Shown here in pieces: positions 55,213-63,759 of a stretch of DNA of 63,998 nucleotides (within the stretch, counting starts at the first letter, position 1; the number at the start of each line of letters is the position of its first letter). Below the pieces are notes generated by a model. The model did not search any database, was not told the DNA's origin, and was given only the letters and a program-made list of their open reading frames with translations. The stretch spans positions 1-63,998 of the forward strand of contig NZ_JACARO010000054.1 in the NCBI RefSeq assembly GCF_013386585.1, given 5' to 3'. A program made the translations under genes and the position numbers. The stretch is from Pseudomonas sp. P7548. Its GTDB lineage: Bacteria; Pseudomonadota; Gammaproteobacteria; Pseudomonadales; Pseudomonadaceae.

Positions 55213-55923
55213 TCAATGGGTGGCTGGCAGCTCCAGGCTCAGGCGGCGCGCGGCAGCCCGCAGGTGTGCTTCGGCGCTGGCGGCGGCACGCTGAGCGTCA
55301 CCGTCGGCGATGGCCTGGTAGAGCGCCTGGTGTTCTTGGGTGGCGTCGGCGGAGCCTGTGACAAAGCGTGACGCCGAGTTTTCCCAGGCGGTCTTGCGCG
55401 CACTGGCCAATTGGCTGCGCAGGAAGTCATGGAAGGCCACGAAGTAATCATTCTTGCTGGCGTCGGCGATGGCGCGGTGGAACTCCACGTCGGCGATGGC
55501 GGCGGCTTCGAAGTTGTCGCGGTTGTCCTGCATGGCCTGTAGCGCGCTTTTCATGCGCTGCAGGTCGGCATCATCGCGGCGCTGGGCGGCAATCGAGGCG
55601 GCTTGGGTTTCGATCCACAGGCGCACTTCGAACATCTGCGCCAGGTCCGGGCGGCGGCCGTCGGCCTGGGGGAAGCGGAACACCGTACCGGCCGGTGTCT
55701 GCGAAATGAACGAGCCCAGGCCCCGGCGCGCGGTGATCACGCCATCGGCCTTGAGCTGGGCAATCGCTTCGCGCACCACGGAACGGCTGACGTTGAGTTG
55801 TTCAGCCAGTTGCTGTTCGGTGGGCATGCGCGACTCGGGCGGCAGTTGGCCGGAGTCGATTTCTGCGCGGATGGCACTGACAACCCGGACGACGAGCGAA
55901 TCGGGGCGTTGGAGCTCAAGCAT
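55213..55923 (-). CDS. GntR-family (FadR/FCD) regulator of the lhgO unit
   Basis: A 236-residue regulator. An N-terminal winged helix (PPESRMPTEQQLAEQLNVSR, SVVREAIAQLKADGVI) is joined to an FCD ligand-binding domain with metal-binding His residues (EFHRAIADASKN, HQALYQAIADGD). It is encoded just upstream of lhgO with its own terminator. Matching 15-bp operator sequences at both promoters suggest it represses lhgO-MFS and itself, with 2-hydroxyglutarate or a related acid as inducer (inference). Confidence 0.9.
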   Translation of the reverse strand: MLELQRPDSLVVRVVSAIRAEIDSGQLPPESRMPTEQQLAEQLNVSRSVVREAIAQLKADGVITARRGLGSFISQTPAGTVFRFPQADGRRPDLAQMFEVRLWIETQAASIAAQRRDDADLQRMKSALQAMQDNRDNFEAAAIADVEFHRAIADASKNDYFVAFHDFLRSQLASARKTAWENSASRFVTGSADATQEHQALYQAIADGDAQRAAASAEAHLRAAARRLSLELPATH

Positions 55924-55938
55924 GGGACTGCCTTGGTG

Positions 55939-55955
55939 ATCAGGTTGTCAGACAA
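55939..55955 (-). promoter_or_regulatory. GntR-FCD operator at the regulator's own promoter
   Basis: TTGTCAGACAA (55945-55955) is a perfect palindrome fitting TNGTNNNACNA, 22 bp before the regulator start; the preceding bases ATCAGG are shared with the lhgO site. Confidence 0.75.
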
Positions 55956-55977
55956 TAGTCGTTACGATTTTAACTTG

Positions 55978-57159
55978 TCAATATTTGTGTCGTATCCCCG
56001 CCGCCAGCAGGATCATGCCCAGCGCCACGGCGAAGGTGGCGTGCAGGCCGTAGGCCACTGATTGTGGCAGGGCATGGGTGACATCTGGAGTGGCCCAGGC
56101 GAACACCGCACCCAGGGCCGATGCGCCGAAAATCAGGCCGAGGTTGCGAGACAGGTTCAACAGGCCGGAGACCTTGCCACGACGTGAGGCCTCTACATCG
56201 CTCATCACGGCAGTGTTGTTGGCGGCCTGGAACAGGCTGTAGCCGGTGGTCAGCAACACCAGCGAGCCCAGGTAGGCCGGCAGCCCGCTGACCAGGGACA
56301 GCAGCAGCGCGCCGAGGGCCATGACGCCTAGCCCCGCGAGGGTCATACGTTGGCTGCCCAGCCGGTCCACCCAACGGCCGGCGGGCACACCGGTCAGTGC
56401 GGCCACACAAGGCCCGACGGCCATGGCCAGGCCCATCCAGGCTGGATCGAGCCCCAGCCCCCGAGACAGATAAAACGGCCCCACCACAAACGTGGTCATG
56501 ATCACCGCGGCCACCAGCGCACTGATGACCAGGCCGACGCGCAAGGAAGGGTTTTTCAGCGGGGACCAGAAGCGTTCGTCCGAGGGCCGATGCCCCGGCT
56601 GGCGATCAACCGGCAGGTAGCAATAGGCGAGGGCAGCGGCCAGCAGGCCCAAGGGTACGCCCACGAGGAACAACGCTTGCCAACCCCACAAACTGAGCAG
56701 CATCCCGCCCACGCTTGGCCCCATCGCAGTCCCCACGGCCGACATCGTGCCGAGCAAACCCATCACCCGGCCGATGCGTTCCTTGGTCACGGTGTCGCCG
56801 ACCATGGCCAGGGTCATCGCCATCATCACCGCCGCGCCCAGGCCCTGCAGGACACGCGCCACCACCAGCCATGGCAGGGACGGCGCCAGCCCGCACAGCC
56901 CGCACGCCACGGCGAACAACAACAAACCGGCGAGCAATACACGCCGACGGCCCAGTCGATCGCCCAGGCTGCCGGCGCTGACAATCACCGCCGTGATCGC
57001 CAGCAGGTAGGCCAGCACCACCCACTGCACGGCGTGAAACGAGGCGTCAAACGCGTGGGCCAGCGCTGGCAACCCGACGTTGGCGATGCTGGTGCCCAGA
57101 GCGGCCAGCAACATGGACAGGGACAGGCTGACAAGGGCGCCTCGTGAAACCGTGTGCAT
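55978..57159 (-). CDS. MFS drug/metabolite exporter
   Basis: A 393-residue membrane transporter with about twelve segments. The start (SLSLSMLLAALGTSIANVGL) and loop GSLGDRLGRRRVL followed by ARVLQGLGAAVMMAMTLAMV resemble the DHA efflux subgroup, including an antiporter-type motif C region (GLLGTMSAVGTAMGPSVGG). It is divergent from a LysR regulator that probably controls it. Substrate unknown. Confidence 0.87.
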   Translation of the reverse strand: MHTVSRGALVSLSLSMLLAALGTSIANVGLPALAHAFDASFHAVQWVVLAYLLAITAVIVSAGSLGDRLGRRRVLLAGLLLFAVACGLCGLAPSLPWLVVARVLQGLGAAVMMAMTLAMVGDTVTKERIGRVMGLLGTMSAVGTAMGPSVGGMLLSLWGWQALFLVGVPLGLLAAALAYCYLPVDRQPGHRPSDERFWSPLKNPSLRVGLVISALVAAVIMTTFVVGPFYLSRGLGLDPAWMGLAMAVGPCVAALTGVPAGRWVDRLGSQRMTLAGLGVMALGALLLSLVSGLPAYLGSLVLLTTGYSLFQAANNTAVMSDVEASRRGKVSGLLNLSRNLGLIFGASALGAVFAWATPDVTHALPQSVAYGLHATFAVALGMILLAAGIRHKY

Positions 57160-57230
57160 AGGGAATTCCTTGAGTGAACGCGACTGTCACAACTCTACGG
57201 CGTGGCCTAACATGGCGGAAGACGCCGGGT

Positions 57231-57249
57231 ATGCAGTGAATACCTGCAT
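57231..57249. promoter_or_regulatory. Candidate LysR-type operator
   Basis: ATGCAG (57231-57236) and CTGCAT (57244-57249) are perfect inverted half-sites seven bases apart, 24 bp upstream of the LysR gene in the divergent region. Confidence 0.5.
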
Positions 57250-57272
57250 GAAACGCCTGATGAGGAGTCGTG

Positions 57273-58181
57273 ATGCCCGATCTGAATTTGCTGATCACCC
57301 TGGACGTGTTGCTCGCCGAAGGCAGCGTCGCCCGCGCCGCAGAGCGTCTGCGCCTGAGCCCGTCGGCGATGAGCCGGGCCTTGGCGCGGCTGCGTGAGAC
57401 CACCGGCGACCCGTTGCTGGTGCGCGCGGGTCGTGGCCTGGTGCCGACGCCCAGGGCGGTGGCATTGCGTGAGCAGGTCAGCCGCCTGGTGCAGGAGGCC
57501 CAGGCGGTGTTGCGGCCCGCAGAGTCCCTGGACATGGCCCGGGTCGAGCGCACGTTCACCCTGCGCACCAGCGAAGAGTTCGTCGAAAACTTCGGCCCGG
57601 TATTGCTCGCGCGCATCGCCCGGGAGGCCCCTGGGGTGCGCCTGCGCTTCGTCACTAAAACCGACAAGGACACCGCCTTGCTGCGCGACGGCAGCGTCGA
57701 CCTGGAGACCGGTGTGGTGGACGCCAGTGCAAACCCCGAGGTGCTGACCCAGGCGCTGTTCCGTGACCGCTTGATCGGCGTGGTGCGCAGCGGGCATCCG
57801 CTGAGCCAGGGGACTGTCAGCATTCGGCGCTATGCCGAGGGGCAGCACGTGTACGTCTCCCGCCGTGGCCAGGCGCGAGGGCAGATTGATGACGTGCTTG
57901 AGTCCCAAGGCATGCCGCGACAGATCAGTACCATCGTGGCCGGGTTCTCCACCGCCATCGCACTGGCACGGGACACCGACCTGATCGCCAGCGTGCCCGA
58001 GCGCTACACCGTCCACCAACGCGAAGGCCTGCACAGTTTCGCCCTGCCGCTGGTGCTCCCCACGTTTACCGTGGCGATGCTCTGGCACCCGCGCCTGGAT
58101 GCCGACCTGGCCCATCGCTGGTTGCGCGGATGTTTACGTGAGGTGTGCGGGCTGCAGCAGGTACAATCGCCGCTGTCTTGA
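57273..58181 (+). CDS. LysR-family regulator
   Basis: A 302-residue regulator with an N-terminal helix-turn-helix (EGSVARAAERLRLSPSAMSR ALARLRE) and a C-terminal periplasmic-binding-like effector domain. It reads MPDLNLLITLDVLLAEGS at the start, like the NodD/LeuO-type branch. SD GAGGAG precedes either GTG 57270 or ATG 57273. Divergent from the MFS exporter gene, its likely target. Confidence 0.9.
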   Translation: MPDLNLLITLDVLLAEGSVARAAERLRLSPSAMSRALARLRETTGDPLLVRAGRGLVPTPRAVALREQVSRLVQEAQAVLRPAESLDMARVERTFTLRTSEEFVENFGPVLLARIAREAPGVRLRFVTKTDKDTALLRDGSVDLETGVVDASANPEVLTQALFRDRLIGVVRSGHPLSQGTVSIRRYAEGQHVYVSRRGQARGQIDDVLESQGMPRQISTIVAGFSTAIALARDTDLIASVPERYTVHQREGLHSFALPLVLPTFTVAMLWHPRLDADLAHRWLRGCLREVCGLQQVQSPLS

Positions 58182-58203
58182 CGTGAAACTCCCAGGAATC
58201 TGC

Positions 58204-58878
58204 ATGTTCAGCCTTACCCGTTACACCACCCCGTGCCCCGAGCCTGTCAACGGCCAGATCCTGCAGATGGTGGTGGACAACCTCACCGACATCAGCAGCG
58301 TGGCGCTGCCGCCGAGCAACCTGCTGTACAACATCTACCAATACGCGATCGGCTTTGAGGTGCACCTGTACCTGGAGGCGCTGGGCGGTGCCAAGGGCAT
58401 TGCGGTCGAGTTGGTGGTGGCCACCGACACCCAGGACCCGGAACAGGTCATCGGCTTTGTGTTGTACCTGCCGGTCAAGGACGATCCCGAGGCGTGCGGC
58501 ATTGCATTCATGGCCGTGCAGGCCGGCAAGCGGCGCCAGGGTGTGGCACGGGCGATGCTGAAAGACGTGCTGGCGCGCTACCCCCACGCCGAACTGGCCT
58601 GCGCGGTGGAGAAGGTGCCGGCGTTCGAGGCCATGGGCTTTCAAGTGCGCGGCGCGCGGGGTACCCAGGTGCTGATGAACACACGGGATTACGCAACGAA
58701 TGGCCTGATGGGCGTGCTGGATGTGGCGTCGATCTACAGCTCATTGGAAATGCGGCAGATCCACACCTACCTGCTGCAAAAGCACGGCAAGCGCGCAATG
58801 GTGGACGCCGAGAAACAGCGTGATCGCCACCTCGACCAGCTCACACACAAAGCCCAACGTTTCATACAAAACCTGTAG
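58204..58878 (+). CDS. GNAT-family N-acetyltransferase
   Basis: A 224-residue protein. The acetyl-CoA motif appears as IAFMAVQAGKRRQGVARAML, with the preceding beta strands GFVLYLPVKDD and the later AFEAMGFQVRG. The C-terminal ~50 residues form a charged helical extension. Start at 58204 with AGGAA upstream. It lies 22 bp after the LysR gene on the same strand. Substrate unknown. Confidence 0.85.
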   Translation: MFSLTRYTTPCPEPVNGQILQMVVDNLTDISSVALPPSNLLYNIYQYAIGFEVHLYLEALGGAKGIAVELVVATDTQDPEQVIGFVLYLPVKDDPEACGIAFMAVQAGKRRQGVARAMLKDVLARYPHAELACAVEKVPAFEAMGFQVRGARGTQVLMNTRDYATNGLMGVLDVASIYSSLEMRQIHTYLLQKHGKRAMVDAEKQRDRHLDQLTHKAQRFIQNL

Positions 58879-58940
58879 GAGCCCGCTTGCCGGCGATGGC
58901 GCCCTCAAATTCGCTATCGCCCGCATGCGGGCTCCTACAG
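58873..58940. repeat. REP hairpin after the GNAT gene
   Basis: CTGTAGGAGCCCGCTTGCCG and an inverted end GCGGGCTCCTACAG. A shorter form than the other REPINs, overlapping the last codons of the GNAT gene. Confidence 0.8.
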
Positions 58941-58953
58941 GGGCGGGGGTTGC

Positions 58954-59331
58954 TTATGGCTTGGCCAGGTTCCAGTTGCCGCCAACGCCGTCACCGGTGA
59001 TGTCGCCCGGTTTGCTGTCCTTGACCCAGGTGTACAGCGCCTGGCCCTTGTAGGCCCATTGCTTGCTGCCATCGTCACGGGTGATCACGGTGTAGCCGTC
59101 GGCATCCTTGGCGGCGGCCGAGGCGGTGAACGCCGGCCAGTTGGCCAGGCATTGGCCGCTGCAGGCCGACTTGCCGGCGCTGTCTTTGGCGAAGGTGTAA
59201 AGGGTCATGCCTTTGCTGTCCACCAGCACTTTGCCTTTGGCGCTGTCGGCGATTTTGGCAGGGGCGGCGAAGGCCATGGACGAAGCACAGGCAATCAGGA
59301 TGGCAGCAGCAAAGGAGCGTTTGTTCAGCAT
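58954..59331 (-). CDS. Secreted repeat protein (COG4315-like)
   Basis: A 125-residue exported protein. A signal peptide (MLNKRSFAAAILIACASSMA then FA-A) is followed by two copies of a short repeat: GMTLYTFAKDSAGKSACSGQ with CLANWPAF, and KQWAYKGQALYTWVKDSKPGD. The two Cys flank a loop and probably form a disulfide. The family is widespread, with no firm function. Confidence 0.88.
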   Translation of the reverse strand: MLNKRSFAAAILIACASSMAFAAPAKIADSAKGKVLVDSKGMTLYTFAKDSAGKSACSGQCLANWPAFTASAAAKDADGYTVITRDDGSKQWAYKGQALYTWVKDSKPGDITGDGVGGNWNLAKP

Positions 59332-59443
59332 GTCAAACTCCTGGGTCTTTTCTGGTTTGGGTACTGGCCATGTGCTGTATTCACACGCCGTACTCAGGTA
59401 AACACCCGCCGCGCCGCTTTATTCCTCGCCCGTGAATAATTTT

Positions 59444-60046
59444 TTAACCGCGCGCACGATTGACCATCGCCAGGATCGTCGCCAGCAACTCCTGTTGCGC
59501 CTCTTCACGGCTGATTTCGCCACTGGCCGCCGCGTGGGACAAGGCTTCCGCCGCGCCGAGCATGGCGCGCAGGCCGGCCTGTGACACGCTGCCAGCCGCC
59601 GCGAACGGCGACAGCGCGTCGCGGCATTTGGCCAAGAAGATCGCCTCGTACTCGCGCTTGAGGGTTTCCAGTTCCGGCGAACTGCTCAGCGCCGCGATCA
59701 CCCCGGGAATCTCCCGGCCTTGCAGCAACACGCAATCGACATAGGACGAGGCGATCACCCAGGCGCGGTCATCCAGGGTGGCCGCGCTGGCTTCGATGGC
59801 ATCGCTGAAGACCTGGTTCTGGCGCCCGTCGAAATCTTCATAGAGGGCGGCCAGCAGGCCCGCACGGGTAACGAAATGGTCGTAGACCACCGGCTTGGTC
59901 ACACCCGCCAGTTCGGCCAGGCGGCCCAGGGTCAGGGCTTCGGTGCCTTCGTCGCGTACCAGTTGCCAGGCCACATCCAACAGTTGGCGCAGGCGGTCTT
60001 CGCGGGTCAGGCGACGGCGTGGGGCAGGGGATTCACTGCTTGACAT
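59444..60046 (-). CDS. TetR-family repressor
   Basis: A 200-residue regulator. The N-terminal helix-turn-helix reads LTLGRLAELAGVTKPVVYDH FVTRAGLL; the C-terminal two thirds is the variable ligand-binding domain. Divergent from an NAD(P)H oxidoreductase gene 72 bp away, its probable target. A nine-base palindrome GTAACTTAC (60076-60084) in the gap is a candidate operator half. Confidence 0.9.
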   Translation of the reverse strand: MSSSESPAPRRRLTREDRLRQLLDVAWQLVRDEGTEALTLGRLAELAGVTKPVVYDHFVTRAGLLAALYEDFDGRQNQVFSDAIEASAATLDDRAWVIASSYVDCVLLQGREIPGVIAALSSSPELETLKREYEAIFLAKCRDALSPFAAAGSVSQAGLRAMLGAAEALSHAAASGEISREEAQQELLATILAMVNRARG

Positions 60047-60075
60047 GCTTATATACCAAAAGTAATTTAATCGGC

Positions 60076-60084
60076 GTAACTTAC
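60076..60084. promoter_or_regulatory. Candidate TetR operator element
   Basis: GTAACTTAC is a perfect palindrome around one base midway between the divergent TetR and oxidoreductase genes. Confidence 0.35.
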
Positions 60085-60118
60085 TAATCGTAGCTTAAGC
60101 TGAAAGGGAGTCACTGTC

Positions 60119-60724
60119 ATGCATGCACTCATCGTTGTCGCTCATCACGACCCGCAATCCCTCACCCACAGCCTGGCCGCACACGTTGCCACGGGGCTTG
60201 CCGCCGCAGGCCACACCTACGAAATCGCCGACCTCGCCGCCGAAGGTTTCGACCCGCGCTACAGCGCCGCCGACCATTTAGTGCACCGCACCCGCGCCAC
60301 GGCTCCCGCCGACGTGCTCGCCGAACAGGCGCGTATCGACCGCGCCGACGCGCTGGTGCTGGCGTTCCCGATCTATTGGTGGTCGATGCCGGCATTGCTC
60401 AAGGGCTGGGTCGACCGCGTGTTCGTCAATGGCTGGGCCATCGATTACGGCCCGGATACCCCGGTGGTGAAAAAACTGCGGCACTTGCAGGTGCACCTGC
60501 TCGCGCTGGGCGCCGCTGATGAAAGCGCGTTTGAACGCCACGGTTATGCCAAGGCCATGGGCACGCAGATCGACTATGGGATTTTTGATTACTGCGGGGC
60601 GCACGTAGTGACGTCTGAGTTGCTGCTGGAATCGGAGTCGGGAACGGCCCTTGCGCACCTGAACACAGCAGAAAACCTGGGGCGACGGCTGTTTGCGCAG
60701 TCTGAAGTGCTGGAAAAAGCCTAA
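60119..60724 (+). CDS. Flavodoxin-fold NAD(P)H quinone oxidoreductase
   Basis: A 201-residue flavoprotein of the NQO1/KefF/MdaB group. The N-terminal ALIVVAHHDPQSLTHSL phosphate-binding segment and the FPIYWWSMPALLKGWVDRVF flavin/active-site segment are characteristic. It reduces quinones or similar electrophiles with NAD(P)H. SD AAAGGGAG precedes the ATG. Controlled most likely by the divergent TetR regulator. Its stop overlaps that of the convergent LysR gene by four bases. Confidence 0.9.
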   Translation: MHALIVVAHHDPQSLTHSLAAHVATGLAAAGHTYEIADLAAEGFDPRYSAADHLVHRTRATAPADVLAEQARIDRADALVLAFPIYWWSMPALLKGWVDRVFVNGWAIDYGPDTPVVKKLRHLQVHLLALGAADESAFERHGYAKAMGTQIDYGIFDYCGAHVVTSELLLESESGTALAHLNTAENLGRRLFAQSEVLEKA

Positions 60725-61590
60725 AGCAGATGCTTCTCCAGGCTGCGCTGGATCAACCTCGCCAACTGCGTCACCGGCTCGCTGGGCTGTTGGCGGTTGC
60801 GGTGCAATTCGTACCCCAACGATGGCACGGGTGGCAGGTCGTCCAGCTTGCAGAGCGCGGGCGGCAAACCCATTGACGTGCGTAATGTCACGCCTAATCC
60901 GGCCTCCACGGCGGCCCAGATGCCCGCGACACTCGGGCTGGTGAGTGCGATTCGCCAGCAAATGCCTGCACGGTCCAGCGCATCGGTGGCGGCGCTGCGC
61001 AACACGCAAGGTGCGTCGAACATCACCAGCGGCAGCGGTGCCAGGGAGCTACGAGGCAGCATCGGTTTGTCGCGGGGACCGATCCAGTGCATGGCGGTTT
61101 GCCCCAGGTGCGTGACGTAGGGCGAGACGTGCGTGGTGGCCCACGTCAGCGCCAGGTCGAGCTTGGCGCCGTCCACCAGTGCTAACAGTTCGGCATTGCG
61201 CGCAATCCGCACTTCCAGGCTGATCATTGGGTAAAGCTGGGCGAAACTGCGCAGCACATCGCTGAGTACCCGCTCGCCGAAATCCTCCTGTACGCCAAGG
61301 CGCAGTGTGCCTTCGGTACGGGTCTGGTTGAGGGCATCAAAAATGCTGTCGTTGAGTGCCAACAGGCGTCGGGCATGGCTCAGCACGGCTTCGCCCACCG
61401 GCGTCAACGCCAGGCCACGGCCGGACTTGTTGAGTACCGGCGTGCCGACTCGCTCTTCAAGTTTTTTCAACTGCGCACTGACCGCCGAGGTTGATCGCCC
61501 CAGGCGGTCTGCGGCCTTGGCAAAGCTATTGAGCTCCACGCCCAGGACAAAGGTGCGCAGTACATCCAGATCAAAGGTGGGGAGGCTCAT
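60721..61590 (-). CDS. LysR-family regulator (tautomerase-linked)
   Basis: A 289-residue regulator starting MSLPTFDLDVLRTFVLGVEL with helix-turn-helix SFAKAADRLGRSTSAVSAQL. The effector domain follows. An alternative ATG at 61602 would add four residues; neither SD is strong. Divergent from the tautomerase gene, 106 bp apart, with a palindrome ATTCGGAAT (61636-61644) in between. Confidence 0.9.
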   Translation of the reverse strand: MSLPTFDLDVLRTFVLGVELNSFAKAADRLGRSTSAVSAQLKKLEERVGTPVLNKSGRGLALTPVGEAVLSHARRLLALNDSIFDALNQTRTEGTLRLGVQEDFGERVLSDVLRSFAQLYPMISLEVRIARNAELLALVDGAKLDLALTWATTHVSPYVTHLGQTAMHWIGPRDKPMLPRSSLAPLPLVMFDAPCVLRSAATDALDRAGICWRIALTSPSVAGIWAAVEAGLGVTLRTSMGLPPALCKLDDLPPVPSLGYELHRNRQQPSEPVTQLARLIQRSLEKHLL

Positions 61591-61696
61591 CGAATCGTCC
61601 ATAAAAACGGCATGGTGGCTGCTGTTTAATCTGATATTCGGAATGATCCTGGCTTGCTAATTTTTGCCCGTCAACTCAATTGTCGGAGCGCTGCAC

Positions 61697-62074
61697 ATGC
61701 CCTACGCACGCATCTCATTGCAACGCGGTAAGCCAACCCATTACCTACGGGCCCTTTCCCAAGGCCTGCATGACGCACTGGTGGAAACCTTCGGGATCCC
61801 TGTGGGGGATCGTTTCCATGTCATTCACCAGCATGAGCCGGGGGAGTTGTTCGTCGATGCTGATTACCTGGGCGGCCCGCGCAGTGCCGACTACGTGCTG
61901 ATTGCAATCACTGGTGGCAAGCCGCGTGACACGGTGACCAAACGCCGTTTCTACCACGTGCTGACCCAGCGTTTGAGTGCAAGCATCGGTCTCGACCCTG
62001 AGGATGTAATGATCGTGATCAGCACCACGGCGCCAGAGGACTGGTCGTTTGGCGGCGGGCGGGGCAATGAGTAG
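61697..62074 (+). CDS. Tautomerase-superfamily enzyme (MSAD/cis-CaaD-like)
   Basis: A 125-residue protein starting Met-Pro-Tyr-Ala-Arg; removal of Met exposes the catalytic N-terminal Pro of the superfamily. The length is about twice 4-OT, as in malonate semialdehyde decarboxylase and cis-CaaD-like members, with two beta-alpha-beta halves. SD GGAG precedes the ATG at 61697, which excludes the longer frame from 61664. The substrate is unknown; the divergent LysR gene is its probable regulator. Confidence 0.85.
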   Translation: MPYARISLQRGKPTHYLRALSQGLHDALVETFGIPVGDRFHVIHQHEPGELFVDADYLGGPRSADYVLIAITGGKPRDTVTKRRFYHVLTQRLSASIGLDPEDVMIVISTTAPEDWSFGGGRGNE

Positions 62075-62080
62075 CGGGCA

Positions 62081-62470
62081 TTAGCCTTCGCGAAACAGGT
62101 CGTGGGCGTCGAGCAGGCGGTAGGCGATTTCCGGGCGCTTCTCCATGCCACGGCGAATCGCGGCCGGGATCGATTGCCGGGTCTTGCGGCACAGGCCGGG
62201 CAGGTCGTCGATGATGATCTGGATCCCGCGCATGCTCTTGACCTCGGTGTGCCCCGGTGCGACATGCACGCGGATGCCCAATTGCTGGTACATCAGCTGT
62301 TGCATGTGCTCCAGGTCTTGCAGGCTCTTGAGGTCTTCGAGGCGGTCGAGCAGTTTTTTCTCTTCCTGGCGCGTGAGCTGCAGGATGCGCTGGTCGGTGC
62401 CCGGCGCCTCCAACAGCTGTTCGCGCTGGCAGTCGCAGGCGCCGGGTGGGCAGGGCTGGCGAATGTTCAT
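62081..62470 (-). CDS. Conserved small protein with N-terminal Cys cluster
   Basis: A 129-residue soluble protein. The N-terminus (MNIRQPCPPGACDCQREQLL) has three Cys, which could bind a metal, followed by a predicted coiled coil (LTRQEEKKLLDRLEDLKSLQ) and a basic C-terminal domain. I do not recognise the family. SD GGGGGAGG precedes the ATG at 62470. Located 32 bp from the aroA stop on the same strand, possibly co-transcribed. Confidence 0.75.
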   Translation of the reverse strand: MNIRQPCPPGACDCQREQLLEAPGTDQRILQLTRQEEKKLLDRLEDLKSLQDLEHMQQLMYQQLGIRVHVAPGHTEVKSMRGIQIIIDDLPGLCRKTRQSIPAAIRRGMEKRPEIAYRLLDAHDLFREG

Positions 62471-62502
62471 GTGCAAGGCCTCCCCCTTCCAGCGCCTAGT
62501 GC

Positions 62503-63759
62503 TCAGTAGCTCAGTTGAACCCCAAGACTGCTCAGGGCCTTCCAGTACTCAGGATAGGTCTTGGCCACGCAATCCGGGTCCTGGATGCGGATGCCCGCCA
62601 CCTTCAGGCCGGCCAACGCAAAGCACATCGCGATGCGGTGGTCGGCGTGGGTGTCGATCAGTGCGTTGCAAGCGGTACCAGCCAGTGCCGGGTCGCTGGC
62701 CACCAGCAAGTCGTCGCCTTCGATGGTAGCCAGGCCCGGGCGGATTTCGTTGAGACCGTCATGCAGCGCTTGCACGCGGTCGCATTCCTTGACGCGCAGG
62801 TTGGCCAGTTCGGTGAAGCGCACCGGGGTGTTGTTGAACGCCGCCAGCACCGCGAGGGTCGGGATGGCGTCCTGCATTTGCGAACCGACCACCGTGGCCT
62901 GCATGTTCGGGAACTGGGCGATCACGGCCTGGGCCTTGGCGTCAGGCTGGGTGAAGTCCTGGGCGGCCACGCCGATGTCGATGCGGCCAGCGGTCAGCAC
63001 TTCGGCGGCCCACAGGTAGGTGGCGGCGGAGGCGTCTGGTTCGATCAGGTAGTCATGGGCGGTGTAGCCGGTGGGGGCCACGCGCCAGGTGGTGTCGTTG
63101 ACGGCTTCCACCTGGGCACCGAAGGCGCGCATGCAGTCCAGGGTGAGGTCCACGTAGCCACGGGCGCCGATGTCCTTGCCGGTCAATGCCACTTCAATCG
63201 GGGCTTCGCCGCATGCCGCGAGCATCAGCAGGGCCGACACGTATTGGCTGGACAAACCACCGTCGATTTCAAAACGCTTGGCTTGCACCTTGCCCACGCC
63301 GTGCACGGTGACCGGTGGGCAGCCGGTGGGGCTGTCGACCTTGATGCCATTCTGGCCGAGGGTGGCCAGCAGCGGGCCGATCGGGCGTTTCTGCATGTAG
63401 TCGTCGCCGTCCAGTACCACGGTGCCTTCGACGGTGGCCACGGCGGCGGTCAGAAAGCGCATGGCGGTGCCGGCGTTGCCGAGGAACAGGGGCTGGGTGG
63501 GCAGTTGCAGTTTGCCGGAGCCGGTGACCACGAAGGTGGTGTCGTCGGGTTCGTCGATGGTCACGCCCATTTGGCGCAGGGCCACGGACATGTGGCGGGT
63601 GTCGTCGCTCTTGAGGGCGCCGCTCAGGCGGCTGGTGCCCTTGGCGAGGGCGGCCAGCAGCAGGGCGCGGTTGGTGATGGATTTGGAGCCGGGGGGCGCG
63701 ACCTTGCCATTGAGGGGGAAGTTGGGCGGTGTAACGGTCACGGTTTTTTGCGAACTCAA
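62503..63759 (-). CDS. aroA: Stand-alone EPSP synthase (3-phosphoshikimate 1-carboxyvinyltransferase)
   Basis: A 418-residue enzyme of the shikimate pathway joining shikimate-3-phosphate and phosphoenolpyruvate. Motifs PPGSKSITNRALLLAALAKG, LFLGNAGTAMR, LSSQYVSALLMLA and KECDR are present. The residue after GNAGTAMR is Phe102, where class I enzymes such as E. coli AroA have Pro101. The start is TTG at 63759 (MSSQKTVTV), supported by AGGAG nine bases upstream; the in-frame extension to 63990 crosses a REP. In Pseudomonas another aroA is usually fused to tyrA, so this is likely a second copy. Confidence 0.93.
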   Translation of the reverse strand: MSSQKTVTVTPPNFPLNGKVAPPGSKSITNRALLLAALAKGTSRLSGALKSDDTRHMSVALRQMGVTIDEPDDTTFVVTGSGKLQLPTQPLFLGNAGTAMRFLTAAVATVEGTVVLDGDDYMQKRPIGPLLATLGQNGIKVDSPTGCPPVTVHGVGKVQAKRFEIDGGLSSQYVSALLMLAACGEAPIEVALTGKDIGARGYVDLTLDCMRAFGAQVEAVNDTTWRVAPTGYTAHDYLIEPDASAATYLWAAEVLTAGRIDIGVAAQDFTQPDAKAQAVIAQFPNMQATVVGSQMQDAIPTLAVLAAFNNTPVRFTELANLRVKECDRVQALHDGLNEIRPGLATIEGDDLLVASDPALAGTACNALIDTHADHRIAMCFALAGLKVAGIRIQDPDCVAKTYPEYWKALSSLGVQLSY

